From the NCBI RefSeq assembly GCF_014649395.1, contig NZ_BMSY01000002.1, forward strand, positions 773,699 through 837,698: a stretch of 64,000 nucleotides of DNA, read 5' to 3'. Both the position numbers and the translations under genes were made by a program. Below, piece after piece: positions 31,939-41,288 of the stretch. This stretch comes from Streptomyces aureoverticillatus. Lineage in GTDB: Bacteria > Actinomycetota > Actinomycetes > Streptomycetales > Streptomycetaceae. Numbering within the stretch: the stretch's first letter is position 1; every line of letters starts with the position of its first letter. The notes beneath the pieces were generated by a model. The model had not been told where the DNA came from and searched no databases. It saw nothing but the letters and a program-made list of their open reading frames with translations.

Positions 31939-33459
31939 TCACCCCAGCACCCGGTACAGCCCCTGCCCCCGCGGCCCCGTCCCCACCTTCCGCAGCGCGG
32001 GGTCGTCCGCCCGCAACCCCCCGTCCCCGGGGTACGCCACCACCCACCGCACCCCGTACCGCCGCAGCACCTCCACCCGCTCGCCCCGGGGCGTACCAGG
32101 GGCGAAGTACCGGCGCACCGCCTCCGCCCGCGCGGCTTCGTCCGCGAGGAAGAAGTCGGGGTACCCGGGCGCCACGGTGTACGCCCCGTACGCCGGAATC
32201 TGCCGGGCGGGGAACGTCTTCGCCATGACGACGTCCCCGTACCGCACCCACGGAGTGATCCACCGATAGCCGGGCCACGGCGGCCGGTACTTCTCGGTGA
32301 CCGCCGAGGGCAGCGCGCGCGAAGGCAGGACGTAGCCGAGCGTTCCGGCCTGGGTCCACGCGCCGACAGCGAGGGCGACGGCGAGCACCCCGGCGAGGAC
32401 CTGCCGGACGCGGTCCCCGCGCACCGCCTCCGCCGCCTCCACAGCGGCAGCGACCTGCGCGGGCAGCAGCGCCGCGGGCAGCGCCCGCCCCCACGAGTAG
32501 TGGCCGCTCACCCCGCCCACCGCGAACACGGCCACCCCGAACAGAAAGAACAGCACCAGCGGATCCCGCCGATCCCGCCGGAAGCGCAGGGCCAGCGCGG
32601 CCACGCCCACGAGGACGAGGCCGAAGCGGCCGGGCAGGTTCCGGTACAGCGCGCGGTGGATCCGCTCCAGGTCACCGCCACCCGCGCCGAGGAGGTCGAA
32701 GAAGGGGTAGTAGGGCCACGCGGCGAGCACCGCGAGGCCGAGGGCCAGGCCGGCGGCCAGGCGCAGCAGGACCGCGCGGCAGGGCCACGGCCGCGCGCCG
32801 AGCAGCATGGCCGCCGCGCCCAGCGAGGCGACCACGCCGGTGAACTGGTGGGTGAGGAGGACGACGGCCCACAGCACGCCGAGGCCGAGGAACACCGGCC
32901 ACCCCGAGCCCGCCCGCAGGGCCTGCCGCAGCCACGCCCACAGGTGGAACGAGAGCCCCAGCGCGAACGTACTCGGATACGAAACCGTCAGGGCAAGGGA
33001 GTTGAGCCCGAGGAAGCCGCTCCACTCGAACAGCGCCGGGCCCCACAGGAACAGGACGCACAGCACGGCCGACGGCACGGCGGCCCGCCGCTCGGTCAGC
33101 GCCCGGACGAAGTGCCACACCCCGGAGAGAAGGAGCGCGAGGCCGGCCATGGCCGCGATCCGCAGGACGCCGAAGGCGCCGATGCCCGTCGCCTTGGCGA
33201 GGCAGCCGAGGAGGACCGTCCACGGGGAGTAGTAGGGGCTCGGTACGTCGGCGTCGACGAGCGGGTCGCCGGGGTGGATCGGGTCGTGTCGGAGGCGCTC
33301 GATCGTCGCCGCGTGGATGCCCAGGTCACCGACCCAGGGGAGGCGGACGACGACGGCGAGGAGAAGGGCGGCGACCGCGCCCGCCACCGCCCAGAGCCCC
33401 CACGCCCAGAGCCCCCACGCCCAGCGGGCCTCGTCCCGGCTACGGCCTCCGGACGTCAT
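31939..33459 (-). CDS. Polytopic membrane protein, GT-C-like glycosyltransferase (paralogue of 13841-15439)
   Basis: 506 aa from ATG 33459 (GTG 33471 is an alternative). About a dozen hydrophobic segments are visible. The first external loop has 'WVGDLGIHAATIERLRHDPI' and 'SPYYSPWTVLLGCLAKATG'; later come 'VSYPSTFALGLSFHLWAW', 'LTHQFTGVVASLG' and 'VSGHYSWGRALPAALLP'. These match the 13841-15439 protein motif for motif. The gene overlaps the upstream gtrA-like gene by 20 nt, and that gene overlaps the polyprenol-phosphate-sugar synthase gene. The expected role is extracytoplasmic transfer of a sugar from the lipid donor made by that synthase to a wall polymer or protein (inference). The soluble C-terminus ends 'GTGPRGQGLYRVLG'. 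Confidence 0.75.
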   Translation of the reverse strand: MTSGGRSRDEARWAWGLWAWGLWAVAGAVAALLLAVVVRLPWVGDLGIHAATIERLRHDPIHPGDPLVDADVPSPYYSPWTVLLGCLAKATGIGAFGVLRIAAMAGLALLLSGVWHFVRALTERRAAVPSAVLCVLFLWGPALFEWSGFLGLNSLALTVSYPSTFALGLSFHLWAWLRQALRAGSGWPVFLGLGVLWAVVLLTHQFTGVVASLGAAAMLLGARPWPCRAVLLRLAAGLALGLAVLAAWPYYPFFDLLGAGGGDLERIHRALYRNLPGRFGLVLVGVAALALRFRRDRRDPLVLFFLFGVAVFAVGGVSGHYSWGRALPAALLPAQVAAAVEAAEAVRGDRVRQVLAGVLAVALAVGAWTQAGTLGYVLPSRALPSAVTEKYRPPWPGYRWITPWVRYGDVVMAKTFPARQIPAYGAYTVAPGYPDFFLADEAARAEAVRRYFAPGTPRGERVEVLRRYGVRWVVAYPGDGGLRADDPALRKVGTGPRGQGLYRVLG

Positions 33460-33970
33460 GCCGGACGTCACCCCGGGTCTCGTGGTGGGCCCGGTGCTGG
33501 AACACCCACGTCCGGTACACCAGGAAGCGGAACGCGGACGCCAGCACGATGGACTGCGCCTTCGCGATGTTGGAGCCGAGCGGCCCGCTGAGGCCCGCCC
33601 CGTGGTACGCGGCGTAGAAGAGCAGGCTCTCCATGACCACGCCGATGCCGCTGAAGACGAAGAACAGGGCGATCTGCCGCTTGGTGCGGGAGGCGCGGTC
33701 CCGGTACGCGAAGAAGCGGAAGCCGAGGTAGTTGGTGCCCATGGCGACGCAGCTCGCCAGCACCGTGGCGGTCATGGGGGCCGAACTCAGGCCGTGCAGA
33801 AGGAGGTTGAAGACGACGAGGTTGACGGCCACCCCGCTGCCGCCGACGACGCCGAACTTGACCAGCTCCAGGAACAGGCGGCGCAGCCGCGCCAGGGTGA
33901 GCCCGGGGGCGGGGGCCGGGGCGGCGACGCCGGCGGGGGCGGCGGGCACCTCGTGCAGCGTGCTCGTCAT
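33440..33970 (-). CDS. GtrA-family membrane protein
   Basis: 176 aa. Four hydrophobic segments follow a 35-residue leader, with the GtrA signatures 'LVKFGVVGGSGVAVNLVVFN' at about 37-56 and 'TNYLGFRFFAYRD' in the middle. The end 'FRFLVYRTWVFQHR' is also typical. GtrA proteins are thought to flip polyprenyl-phosphate-linked monosaccharides. The start overlaps the stop of the synthase gene (ATGA on the minus strand), and its end overlaps the GT-C-like gene, giving a three-gene module: make the lipid-linked sugar, flip it, transfer it. Confidence 0.9.
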   Translation of the reverse strand: MTSTLHEVPAAPAGVAAPAPAPGLTLARLRRLFLELVKFGVVGGSGVAVNLVVFNLLLHGLSSAPMTATVLASCVAMGTNYLGFRFFAYRDRASRTKRQIALFFVFSGIGVVMESLLFYAAYHGAGLSGPLGSNIAKAQSIVLASAFRFLVYRTWVFQHRAHHETRGDVRHDVRRP

Positions 33971-34839
33971 GCGGACGGCCCCGAACCAGGACCGGAGCCC
34001 GCACCAGGACCGGAGCCCTGCCGGGGCCCGCCCCGCATCCGCAGCTTCCACGGCATCACGACCGACTCCAGCTGCACCACCAGATTCATCTTGGACTCGC
34101 CGACCGTGCGGTCCTCGAAGTGGATCGGGACCTCGACGACCCCGAAGCCGCACCGCAGCGCGCGGTACTTCATCTCCACCTGGAAGCTGTATCCCGCGCT
34201 GTCCACGCTCGCGAGGTCGACCGCGCGCACCGCGTCCGCGCGCCACAGGTTGAAGCCGCCGGTGATGTCCCGGACGCGGGTGCCGAGGATGGTGCCCGCG
34301 TAGGCGTTGGCCCAGCGGGAGAGGAGCTTGCGGTGGGCGCCCCAGGCGTCGGAGAGGGTGCCGCCCTGGACGTACCGGCTGCCGACGGCGACCCCGGCGT
34401 CCGTGGCGAGCGCGACGCCGAGCAGTTCGGCGACCTTCGCCACGGGGTGGCTGCCGTCGGCGTCCATCTGCAGGACGTAGTGCGCGCCGTCCTCGACGGC
34501 CTTGGCCATCCCGGCAGCGTAGGCGCGGCCGAGGCCGTCCTTCTCGGTGCGGTGCAGCACGTTCATGCGGCGGCGGCCGTACGTCTCCTCGTGGCGCCGC
34601 GCGCAGTCCTCGGCGAGGTCGCCGGTGCCGTCGGGGCTGGAGTCGTCGACGACGAGCAGGCTGAGGCCCGGCAGCGGCAGCGCCATCAGCGCGTCGGCCA
34701 TGCCGGGCAGGTTCCCCGCCTCGTTGTACGTCGGCATCACGACGGTCAGCGGTGTGGCGGCCCACTCCTCGGGCAGCCGCCCGGCGCCGAGCACCCCGAC
34801 CGCGCGCTCCGCCGCGTCGAGCGGACTTGCTTCTGTCAT
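33967..34839 (-). CDS. Polyprenol-phosphate sugar synthase (DPM1/Ppm1-like GT2)
   Basis: 290 aa from ATG 34839 with GGGTGAG just upstream. The GT2 fold has 'LTVVMPTYNEAGNLPGMADA', 'LLVVDDSSPDGTGDLAE', and the DPM1-type metal motif 'VLQMDADGSHP'. 'DITGGFNLWRADAV' and 'VPIHFEDRTVGESKMN' are hallmarks of dolichol/polyprenol-phosphate mannose synthases. It transfers a sugar from GDP- or UDP-sugar to polyprenyl phosphate at the inner membrane face. Unlike actinobacterial Ppm1 fusions it carries no Lnt domain. The last 20 residues are Gly/Pro/Ser repeats. First gene of the module with gtrA and the GT-C-like gene. Confidence 0.9.
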   Translation of the reverse strand: MTEASPLDAAERAVGVLGAGRLPEEWAATPLTVVMPTYNEAGNLPGMADALMALPLPGLSLLVVDDSSPDGTGDLAEDCARRHEETYGRRRMNVLHRTEKDGLGRAYAAGMAKAVEDGAHYVLQMDADGSHPVAKVAELLGVALATDAGVAVGSRYVQGGTLSDAWGAHRKLLSRWANAYAGTILGTRVRDITGGFNLWRADAVRAVDLASVDSAGYSFQVEMKYRALRCGFGVVEVPIHFEDRTVGESKMNLVVQLESVVMPWKLRMRGGPRQGSGPGAGSGPGSGPSA

Positions 34840-35010
34840 CGGCTCACCCTGCTCCGTCCGGGGTCCATCCGGGGTCCATCCGTCAGACAATCTCATCTAC
34901 CGTAGCCCAAATGCCCGAATTAACGGCATATGGCGATTCTCGTCACCCGTTCCGCAGACCGCGGGTGCCCCCCATCGCGCCCGGAAAGGCCGGACGCACC
35001 GGAAAACGCC

Positions 35011-35052
35011 GCCGGGGGCGCCCCACACCATGCGGTGCGGGGCGCCCCCGGC
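35011..35052 (-). terminator. Strong hairpin terminator after the NAD-GDH gene
   Basis: GCCGGGGGCGCCCC (35011-35024) pairs perfectly with 35039-35052 around a 14-nt loop, 38 bp beyond the gene end. No T-run follows, which is usual in Streptomyces. Confidence 0.75.
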
Positions 35053-35089
35053 AACGTACAACGTACGAGGCGCTGCCTACGAACGAGGC

Positions 35090-38000
35090 TTACGAATGCG
35101 TGCGCAGCAGCGTCCGCATCGTCCGCATGGCCACCGACAGGTTGGCCAGGTCGAAGGCGTCCGAGCCCTGGATCTCCTCCAGGGTGGTCCGGGCCCGGCC
35201 CAGGATCGCCGCGTTCTTCTCCTCCCACGCCTTGAAGCGCTGCTCCGGCGTGGCGGCGCCGTTGCCGACGGCCAGCACGTCGGCGGTCAGCGCGGCGTGC
35301 GCCGCGTACAGGTCCTCGCGGATGGAGGCGCGGGCCATCGACTGCCAGCGGTCGGACCGCGGCAGCTCGATGATCCGGTCCATGAGCTGGGTGATCCGCA
35401 GCCGGTCCGCGAGGTCGTAGTACACCTCGGCGACGGCCAGCGGCTCCTTGCCCATGCGGTCCGCGACGGCCACGATGTCCAGCGACGGGAAGGCCGAGGA
35501 GAACCCGGCGACCCGCTGGGCCAGTTCGTCCGGGACGCCCTCGCCGATCAGCTCCTCGCGGATGCTCTCGTACCACTCCAGGTCGGAGCCGCGCATCAGC
35601 TTCGGCAGCTCGGACCACACCTGGGCGACGCCCTCGCTGAAGAACTCGACGGTCTCGGCGAGCTGCAGCGGCTGCGGCCGGTTGTTGAGCAGCCAGCGCG
35701 TGCCGCGCTCGACGAGCCGGCGGGAGTGCAGCCGCACCCGCGTCTGCACGTCGGCGGCCACGACGCTGTCCAGCGCCTCCACGGCGTCCCAGACCTCGCC
35801 GAGCCCGAAGATCGCGCGGGCGCAGAGCTGGGCGCGCACGATCTCCTCGAGCGAGGCGCCGGTCTCCTCGCGCAGCCGGTGCAGGAAGGTCGAGCCACCG
35901 GAGTTGACGGTGTCGTTGACCAGGACGGTCGTGATGATCTCGCGGCGCAGCGCGTGCCCGTCGACCTGCTCGGGGAACTTCTCGCGCAGCGCCTTCGGGA
36001 AGTACGCGTGCAGCAGCCGCCGCAGGTAGTCGTCGTCCGGCAGCGTCGTGTGGATCAGCTCGTCCGCGGCCACGATCTTCGTGTACGCGAGGAGTACCGC
36101 GAGCTCGGGCTGCGAGAGGCCGCGGCCGGAGTTGAGCAGTTCCCGGATCTGCCGGTCGGCGGGCAGGAACTCCAGGCCCCGGTCGAGCTGGCCCTCACGG
36201 CCCAGGCGGCGCATGAAGCGCTGGTGGGCGTGGAGCAGCGACGGCGACTCGAAGACGGAGTTGGCGAGCGCCGTGTTCTGCGCGTAGTTGTTGCGCAGCA
36301 CCAACTGGCCGACCTCGTCGGTCATTTCGGCGAGCAGCTTGTTGCGCTGCTTGACCGTCATGTCCCCGGCCGCCACCACGGCGTTCAGCAGGATCTTGAT
36401 GTTCACCTCGTGGTCGGAGGTGTCCACGCCCGCGCTGTTGTCGATGGCGTCGGTGTTGATGCGGCCGCCGTTGCGGGCGAACTCGATCCGGCCGAGCTGG
36501 GTCAGACCGAGGTTGCCGCCCTCGCCGACGACCTTCACGCCGAGGTCGGCGCCGTTGACGCGGATCGCGTCGTTGGCCTTGTCGCCGACGTCCGCGTGCG
36601 ATTCGGCACTCGCCTTCACGTACGTACCGATGCCGCCGTTCCACAGCAGGTCCACCGGCGCCTTGAGGATGGCCTGCATCAGCTCGGCCGGGGTCATCTT
36701 GGCGCCGCCGGTCTCGATGCCGAGGGCCTGGCGGACGTGCGCGTTGAGCTGGATCGCCTTGGCCGAGCGCGGGAAGATCCCGCCGCCCGGGGACAGCAGC
36801 TCCTTGTTGTAGTCGGCCCAGCTGGAGCGCGGCAGCTCGAACAGGCGGCGGCGCTCGGCGTAGGAGGTGGCCGCGTCCGGGTTCGGGTCGATGAAGATGT
36901 GCCGGTGGTCGAAGGCCGCGACCAGCCGGATGTGCTCGGAGAGCAGCATGCCGTTGCCGAACACGTCGCCGGACATGTCGCCGACGCCGACGACCGTGAA
37001 GTCCTCGGTCTGGGTGTCCACGCCCAGCTCGCGGAAGTGCCGCTTCACGGACTCCCAGGCGCCGCGCGCGGTGATGCCCATGCCCTTGTGGTCGTAGCCC
37101 GCGGAGCCGCCGGAGGCGAAGGCGTCACCGAGCCAGAAGTTGTACGACTCGGCGACCTCGTTGGCGATGTCGGAGAACGTCGCCGTGCCCTTGTCGGCCG
37201 CGACCACCAGGTAGGTGTCGTCCTCGTCGTGCCGGACGACGTCCGCCGGGGGCACGACCTCGCCCGCGACCAGGTTGTCGGTGATGTCGAGCAGCGCCGA
37301 GATGAACGTCTTGTAGCAGGCGACGCCCTCCGCGAGCCACGCGTCGCGGTCCACGGACGGGTCGGGCAACTGCTTGGCGACGAAGCCGCCCTTCGCGCCG
37401 ACCGGCACGATCACGGTGTTCTTCACCATCTGCGCCTTGACCAGGCCGAGGATCTCCGTACGGAAGTCCTCCTTCCGGTCGGACCAGCGCAGACCGCCGC
37501 GCGCGACCTTGCCGAAGCGCAGGTGCACGCCCTCGACCCGCGGCGAGTACACCCAGATCTCGTACGCCGGGCGCGGCTCGGGCAGGTCGGGGATGGCCTG
37601 CGGGTCCAGCTTCATGGAGACGTAGCCGTGCGGCTTGCCGCCCGCCGCCTCCTGGAAGAAGTTGGTGCGCAGCGTCGCCTTGATGACGGTGAGGAAGGAG
37701 CGCAGGATGCGGTCCTCGTCGAGCGACGCGACCTGGTCGAGGGCGCCGTCCAGCTCCTCCAGGAGCCCGTCCGTCAGCTCGGTGCCCGCGCGCTGGCGGT
37801 CGGGGGACATCCGGGCCTCGAAGAGCGAGACGAGCAGGCGCGTGGTGTGGACGTTGTTGCGGAGGGTGTCCTCCATGTAGTCCTGGCTGAAGGTGGAACC
37901 GGCCTGGCGCAGGTACTTGGCGTACGCCCGCAGGACCATCGCCTGGCGCCAGTTCAGACCGGCGCGCAGGACCAGGGAGTTGAAGCCGTCGACCTCGCAC

Positions 38001-40093
38001 TCGCCGGTCCAGGCGGCGGCGAAGGCCTCCTGGAAGCGGGCCCGGCCGTCGTCGCCCAGGTAGTCGCCGTTGCCGTTGCCCGACTTGGGCATGCGCAGGC
38101 CGAAGTCGTAGATCCAGGCGTTCGTGCGGTCGGAGCAGCGCAGCTCGTACGGCCGCTCGTCGGTGACCTCGACGCCCAGACGCTGCAACACGGGCAGCAC
38201 GGCGGACAGCGAGATCTGCGCGCCGGAGCGGTAGATCTTGAAGCGGCGCTCGTCGGGGGCGGCGCCCACCGGCTCGTACAGGCTGAGCGCGAAGTCCTTG
38301 TGGCCCTGCTGGGAGAGCCGCTCCAGGTGGACGAGGTCGGCGACCGCGGCGCGCGGGGTGTGGTCGGCCTTGTAGCCCTCGGGGAACGCGTTGCCGTACC
38401 GGCGGAGGAGTTCCGCCGCGCGCTCCTCGCCGCACTCGGCGGTCAGCGCCTCGCCGAAGCCGTCGGCCCAGGAGCGGGCGGCCTCGACCAGGCGGCCCTC
38501 GATGCGCTCGACGTCGGCGTCGGAGAGGTCGGGGACCTCGCCGCCCTTGGGGACGCGGACGACGAAGTGGATGCGGGAGAGGATCGACTCGGTGTTCCAG
38601 GCCGTGAAGTCGACGCTGGCGCCGTTCAGCTCCTCCTTGAGGATGTCGATGATCCGCAGCCGGACGCCGGTGGTGTAGCGGTCGCGCGGCAGGTAGACCA
38701 GCGCCGAGTAGTAGCGGCCGTACTCGTCCTTGCGCAGGTACAGGCGCAGCCGGCGGCGCTCCTGGAGGTAGAGCACGGACGTGACGATGGACCGCAGCTC
38801 GTCGGCCGGGGTCTGGAAGAGCTCGTCGCGCGGGTACGTCTCCAGGATCTGCAGCAGGTCACGGCCGTCGTGGCTGTTGGGCGAGAAGCCCGCGCCCTTG
38901 AGGACCTCCTCGACCTTGCGGCGGATGACCGGCACCCGGCGCACCGACTCGGTGTACGCGGCCGAGGAGAACAGGCCGAGGAAGCGGCGCTCGCCGACGA
39001 CGTCGCCGTGCTCGTCGAACTTCTTCACGCCGACGTAGTCGAGGTAGCTGGGCCGGTGCACCGTGGAGCGGCTGTTGGCCTTCGTCAGGACCAGGAGCTT
39101 GTGCTCGCGGGCCTTGGCGCGGGCGTCGGCGGGCAGCCGGTTGAAGGACGGGCTGACCGGGTGGTGGTCGTCGCCCTCGGTGTGGTGCGGGTCGGCGCGC
39201 AGGATGCCGAGACCGGTGCCGGGGACGGCTGCCAGGGAGTCCTCGTCCGTCAGGTCGTACTCGCGGTAGCCGAGGAAGGTGAAGTGGTCGGCGGCCAGCC
39301 AGCGGAGCAGCTCGCGGGCCTCCTCGACCTCCTGGTCGCGGACGTCGTCGGCGGTCGGCTCGGTGGGCAGTTCGTCGGCGATGCGCAGCGCGGAGTCGCG
39401 CATCTTCTCCCAGTCCTCGACCGTCTCGCGGACGTCGGACAGGATGCGCAGCAGGTCGGCGGTGATCTGCTTCAGGTCGGAGCGGTCGGTCTCACGGTCG
39501 ATCTCGACGTGGATCCACGACTCGGTGAGGGCGTCGTGCGGGCGCTCGGCTCCGCTCGGGGCCTCGGGGAGTACTTCGAGGAGCTTGCCGGTGACGTCAC
39601 GGCGGACCACGACCTGCGGGTGGATCACGACGTGGATGCCGCGTCCCTGCCGGGACAGTTCGTTGGTGACGGAGTCCACCAGGAACGGCATGTCGTCGGT
39701 GACGACCTCGACGACGGAGTGGCTGCACGTCCAGCCGTTCTCCTCGACGGTCGGGGTGTGCACCCGGACGTTGGCCGTGCCCTGGGGGCGGTTCTCGGCC
39801 AGGCGGTAGTGGGAGAAGGCGGCTCCGAAGACGTCGACCGGGTCGCGGTCGGTGAGGTCCTCGGGGGCGGTGTGCAGGTAGTAGCGCTGGAGGAACGCGA
39901 GCACTTGTCGGAGGTCGGCGTGGTCGGCCGGGCCGGTCGCCCGGTCCGAGCCGGCCCTCCCGCCGTCCTTGCTCCCGCCCGTGGACCCGGTCGGTGCTCC
40001 CGTTGGCAGGCGCCCCCCGACCGGGCTGTTCTCAGCTACCCGGGCGGCCCGCGCGAGCAGCTCGGCCTTGGCTTCGTCCAGCTTGGTCTGCAT
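35090..40093 (-). CDS. NAD-specific glutamate dehydrogenase, 180-kDa (L_180) class
   Basis: 1667 aa from ATG 40093, close to the roughly 1650 aa of the S. clavuligerus-type enzyme. The N-terminal 700 residues are the regulatory half, with ACT-like segments. The catalytic core follows: 'VARGGLRWSDRKEDFRTEI' and 'GLVKAQMVKNTVIVPVGAKG' hold the substrate lysines, and 'VVGVGDMSGDVFGNGML' and 'FIDPNPD' lie in the nucleotide-binding part. It converts glutamate to 2-oxoglutarate and ammonia with NAD, mainly in amino-acid catabolism. The upstream gap carries a 10-bp inverted repeat at 40148-40191 that may be an operator. The gene stands alone and ends in a strong hairpin. Confidence 0.95.
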   Translation of the reverse strand: MQTKLDEAKAELLARAARVAENSPVGGRLPTGAPTGSTGGSKDGGRAGSDRATGPADHADLRQVLAFLQRYYLHTAPEDLTDRDPVDVFGAAFSHYRLAENRPQGTANVRVHTPTVEENGWTCSHSVVEVVTDDMPFLVDSVTNELSRQGRGIHVVIHPQVVVRRDVTGKLLEVLPEAPSGAERPHDALTESWIHVEIDRETDRSDLKQITADLLRILSDVRETVEDWEKMRDSALRIADELPTEPTADDVRDQEVEEARELLRWLAADHFTFLGYREYDLTDEDSLAAVPGTGLGILRADPHHTEGDDHHPVSPSFNRLPADARAKAREHKLLVLTKANSRSTVHRPSYLDYVGVKKFDEHGDVVGERRFLGLFSSAAYTESVRRVPVIRRKVEEVLKGAGFSPNSHDGRDLLQILETYPRDELFQTPADELRSIVTSVLYLQERRRLRLYLRKDEYGRYYSALVYLPRDRYTTGVRLRIIDILKEELNGASVDFTAWNTESILSRIHFVVRVPKGGEVPDLSDADVERIEGRLVEAARSWADGFGEALTAECGEERAAELLRRYGNAFPEGYKADHTPRAAVADLVHLERLSQQGHKDFALSLYEPVGAAPDERRFKIYRSGAQISLSAVLPVLQRLGVEVTDERPYELRCSDRTNAWIYDFGLRMPKSGNGNGDYLGDDGRARFQEAFAAAWTGECEVDGFNSLVLRAGLNWRQAMVLRAYAKYLRQAGSTFSQDYMEDTLRNNVHTTRLLVSLFEARMSPDRQRAGTELTDGLLEELDGALDQVASLDEDRILRSFLTVIKATLRTNFFQEAAGGKPHGYVSMKLDPQAIPDLPEPRPAYEIWVYSPRVEGVHLRFGKVARGGLRWSDRKEDFRTEILGLVKAQMVKNTVIVPVGAKGGFVAKQLPDPSVDRDAWLAEGVACYKTFISALLDITDNLVAGEVVPPADVVRHDEDDTYLVVAADKGTATFSDIANEVAESYNFWLGDAFASGGSAGYDHKGMGITARGAWESVKRHFRELGVDTQTEDFTVVGVGDMSGDVFGNGMLLSEHIRLVAAFDHRHIFIDPNPDAATSYAERRRLFELPRSSWADYNKELLSPGGGIFPRSAKAIQLNAHVRQALGIETGGAKMTPAELMQAILKAPVDLLWNGGIGTYVKASAESHADVGDKANDAIRVNGADLGVKVVGEGGNLGLTQLGRIEFARNGGRINTDAIDNSAGVDTSDHEVNIKILLNAVVAAGDMTVKQRNKLLAEMTDEVGQLVLRNNYAQNTALANSVFESPSLLHAHQRFMRRLGREGQLDRGLEFLPADRQIRELLNSGRGLSQPELAVLLAYTKIVAADELIHTTLPDDDYLRRLLHAYFPKALREKFPEQVDGHALRREIITTVLVNDTVNSGGSTFLHRLREETGASLEEIVRAQLCARAIFGLGEVWDAVEALDSVVAADVQTRVRLHSRRLVERGTRWLLNNRPQPLQLAETVEFFSEGVAQVWSELPKLMRGSDLEWYESIREELIGEGVPDELAQRVAGFSSAFPSLDIVAVADRMGKEPLAVAEVYYDLADRLRITQLMDRIIELPRSDRWQSMARASIREDLYAAHAALTADVLAVGNGAATPEQRFKAWEEKNAAILGRARTTLEEIQGSDAFDLANLSVAMRTMRTLLRTHS

Positions 40094-40678
40094 TGTCCTC
40101 TGACTCCTGTCGCGCGCCGTTGCGTGACGTAGAAGGAAGTGATGTGACATAACGTCGCGACGCGGGGTCTCCGGTCCGAGTCGACGTTATGCCGCGATGA
40201 GCGGTGACCGGGCGGTTATCCGCCAATTCTGGCGAAATCATTGGCCGACCCAGGTGTCTGTGATGTCGACGATGTCCGCGACATCCGCTCCGGGAAGAGT
40301 CGTCAGCGTGGCGCCCGGCACGGTTCGTGTACTCCGTGGTCTCCGGGCGCGAGGCGGAGGCGACGTCGCCTCCGCGGGATATCGCGCTGATCACGGGACA
40401 AGGCTATCGCCCCGTACGGGGAAGTCGTCATGAGCCGTATGTGTACAAAACCAGGGGGCGAACTTTGACAGTCTGCACAGTCGCACCACCGGTGCCATGT
40501 GCAGATCCGGCCACACACGTGCCGCGGCCAGGCGGGGCGCCCGATTGCGCCCTCCGGCGCCCCCTTGGCAAACGGGGCGGACCGATGCACGTTGAGCGTG
40601 ACGGAACGCACAGGGAACGTGCCGGACGTCGCGCCCCGCGCGGCGGCGCCCGCGCGACCGACTCGGGAGCGAACAGCC
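40094..40678. promoter_or_regulatory. 585-bp divergent control region (NAD-GDH / DJ-1-like gene)
   Basis: No gene is supported here. CATAACGTCG (40148-40157) and CGACGTTATG (40182-40191) form a perfect 10-bp inverted repeat with a 24-bp loop, 55 bp upstream of the NAD-GDH start. A 22-bp perfect palindrome lies at 40354-40375, centred between 40364 and 40365, with arms beginning GCGGAGGCGAC. TTGACA at 40465-40470 is a consensus -35 on the plus strand, but the matching -10 area is poor. The segment is AT-richer than the coding regions around it. Confidence 0.55.
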
Positions 40679-41245
40679 ATGGCAACCAAGATCCTGATCG
40701 TCACCGGTGACGCGGCGGAGTCGCTGGAGGTCCTCTACCCCTACCAGCGGCTGCGCGAGGAGGGCTACGACGTCCACATCGCGGCCCCCGCCCGCAAGAA
40801 GCTCCAGTTCGTGGTGCACGACTTCGAGCCGGGCTTCGACACGTACACCGAGAAGCCGGGGTACACCTGGCCTGCCGACCTGGCCTTCTCGGAGGTCGAT
40901 CCGGGTCAGTACGCCGCGCTGGTGATCCCCGGCGGCCGCGCCCCCGAGTACCTCCGGGGCGACCCCGAGCTCCGCAAGATCCTCAAGTCGTTCTTCGACG
41001 CGGACAAGCCCGTCGCCCAGATCTGCCACGGCCCGCTGCTCACCGCGGCCATCGGCAGCCTCGCGGGCCGCCGCGTGACGGCCTACCCGGCCCTGGAAAT
41101 CGACATGCAGGCGGCGGGCGCCACCTACCAGGACGCGGAAGCGGTGGTCGACGGCACGCTGGTCTCGTCCAGGGCCTGGCCGGATCACTCCGGGTGGATG
41201 CGCGAGTTCTTGACGGTGCTGCGGTCGAAGGCTCCGGTCACGTGA
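40679..41245 (+). CDS. DJ-1/PfpI-family protein
   Basis: 188 aa, with GGGAG 10 nt before the ATG. The Rossmann-like core begins 'ATKILIVTGDAAESLEVLYP', and the nucleophile-elbow Cys is Cys116 in 'PVAQICHGPLLTA', followed by a His as in the PfpI/YhbO branch. 'EVDPGQYAALVIPGGRAPEY' supplies the conserved acidic residue region. Members act as deglycases or small proteases/chaperones in stress; the exact reaction is disputed for the family. The protein is soluble and cytosolic. It has a long leader (from any promoter near 40465) and no obvious operon partner. Confidence 0.9.
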   Translation: MATKILIVTGDAAESLEVLYPYQRLREEGYDVHIAAPARKKLQFVVHDFEPGFDTYTEKPGYTWPADLAFSEVDPGQYAALVIPGGRAPEYLRGDPELRKILKSFFDADKPVAQICHGPLLTAAIGSLAGRRVTAYPALEIDMQAAGATYQDAEAVVDGTLVSSRAWPDHSGWMREFLTVLRSKAPVT

Positions 41246-41288
41246 GCTGAGCCTTCCGTTTCGCGCTGCGGGCAGCTGGGCCGCCGGG

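Noticed and set aside
34547..40132. A 1861-codon open frame on the plus strand opposite NAD-GDH
   Set aside because: It is an antisense shadow created by high GC3. It has no domain, no ribosome-binding site and biased Val/Leu/Gly/Arg composition, while the minus-strand frame is a complete known enzyme.
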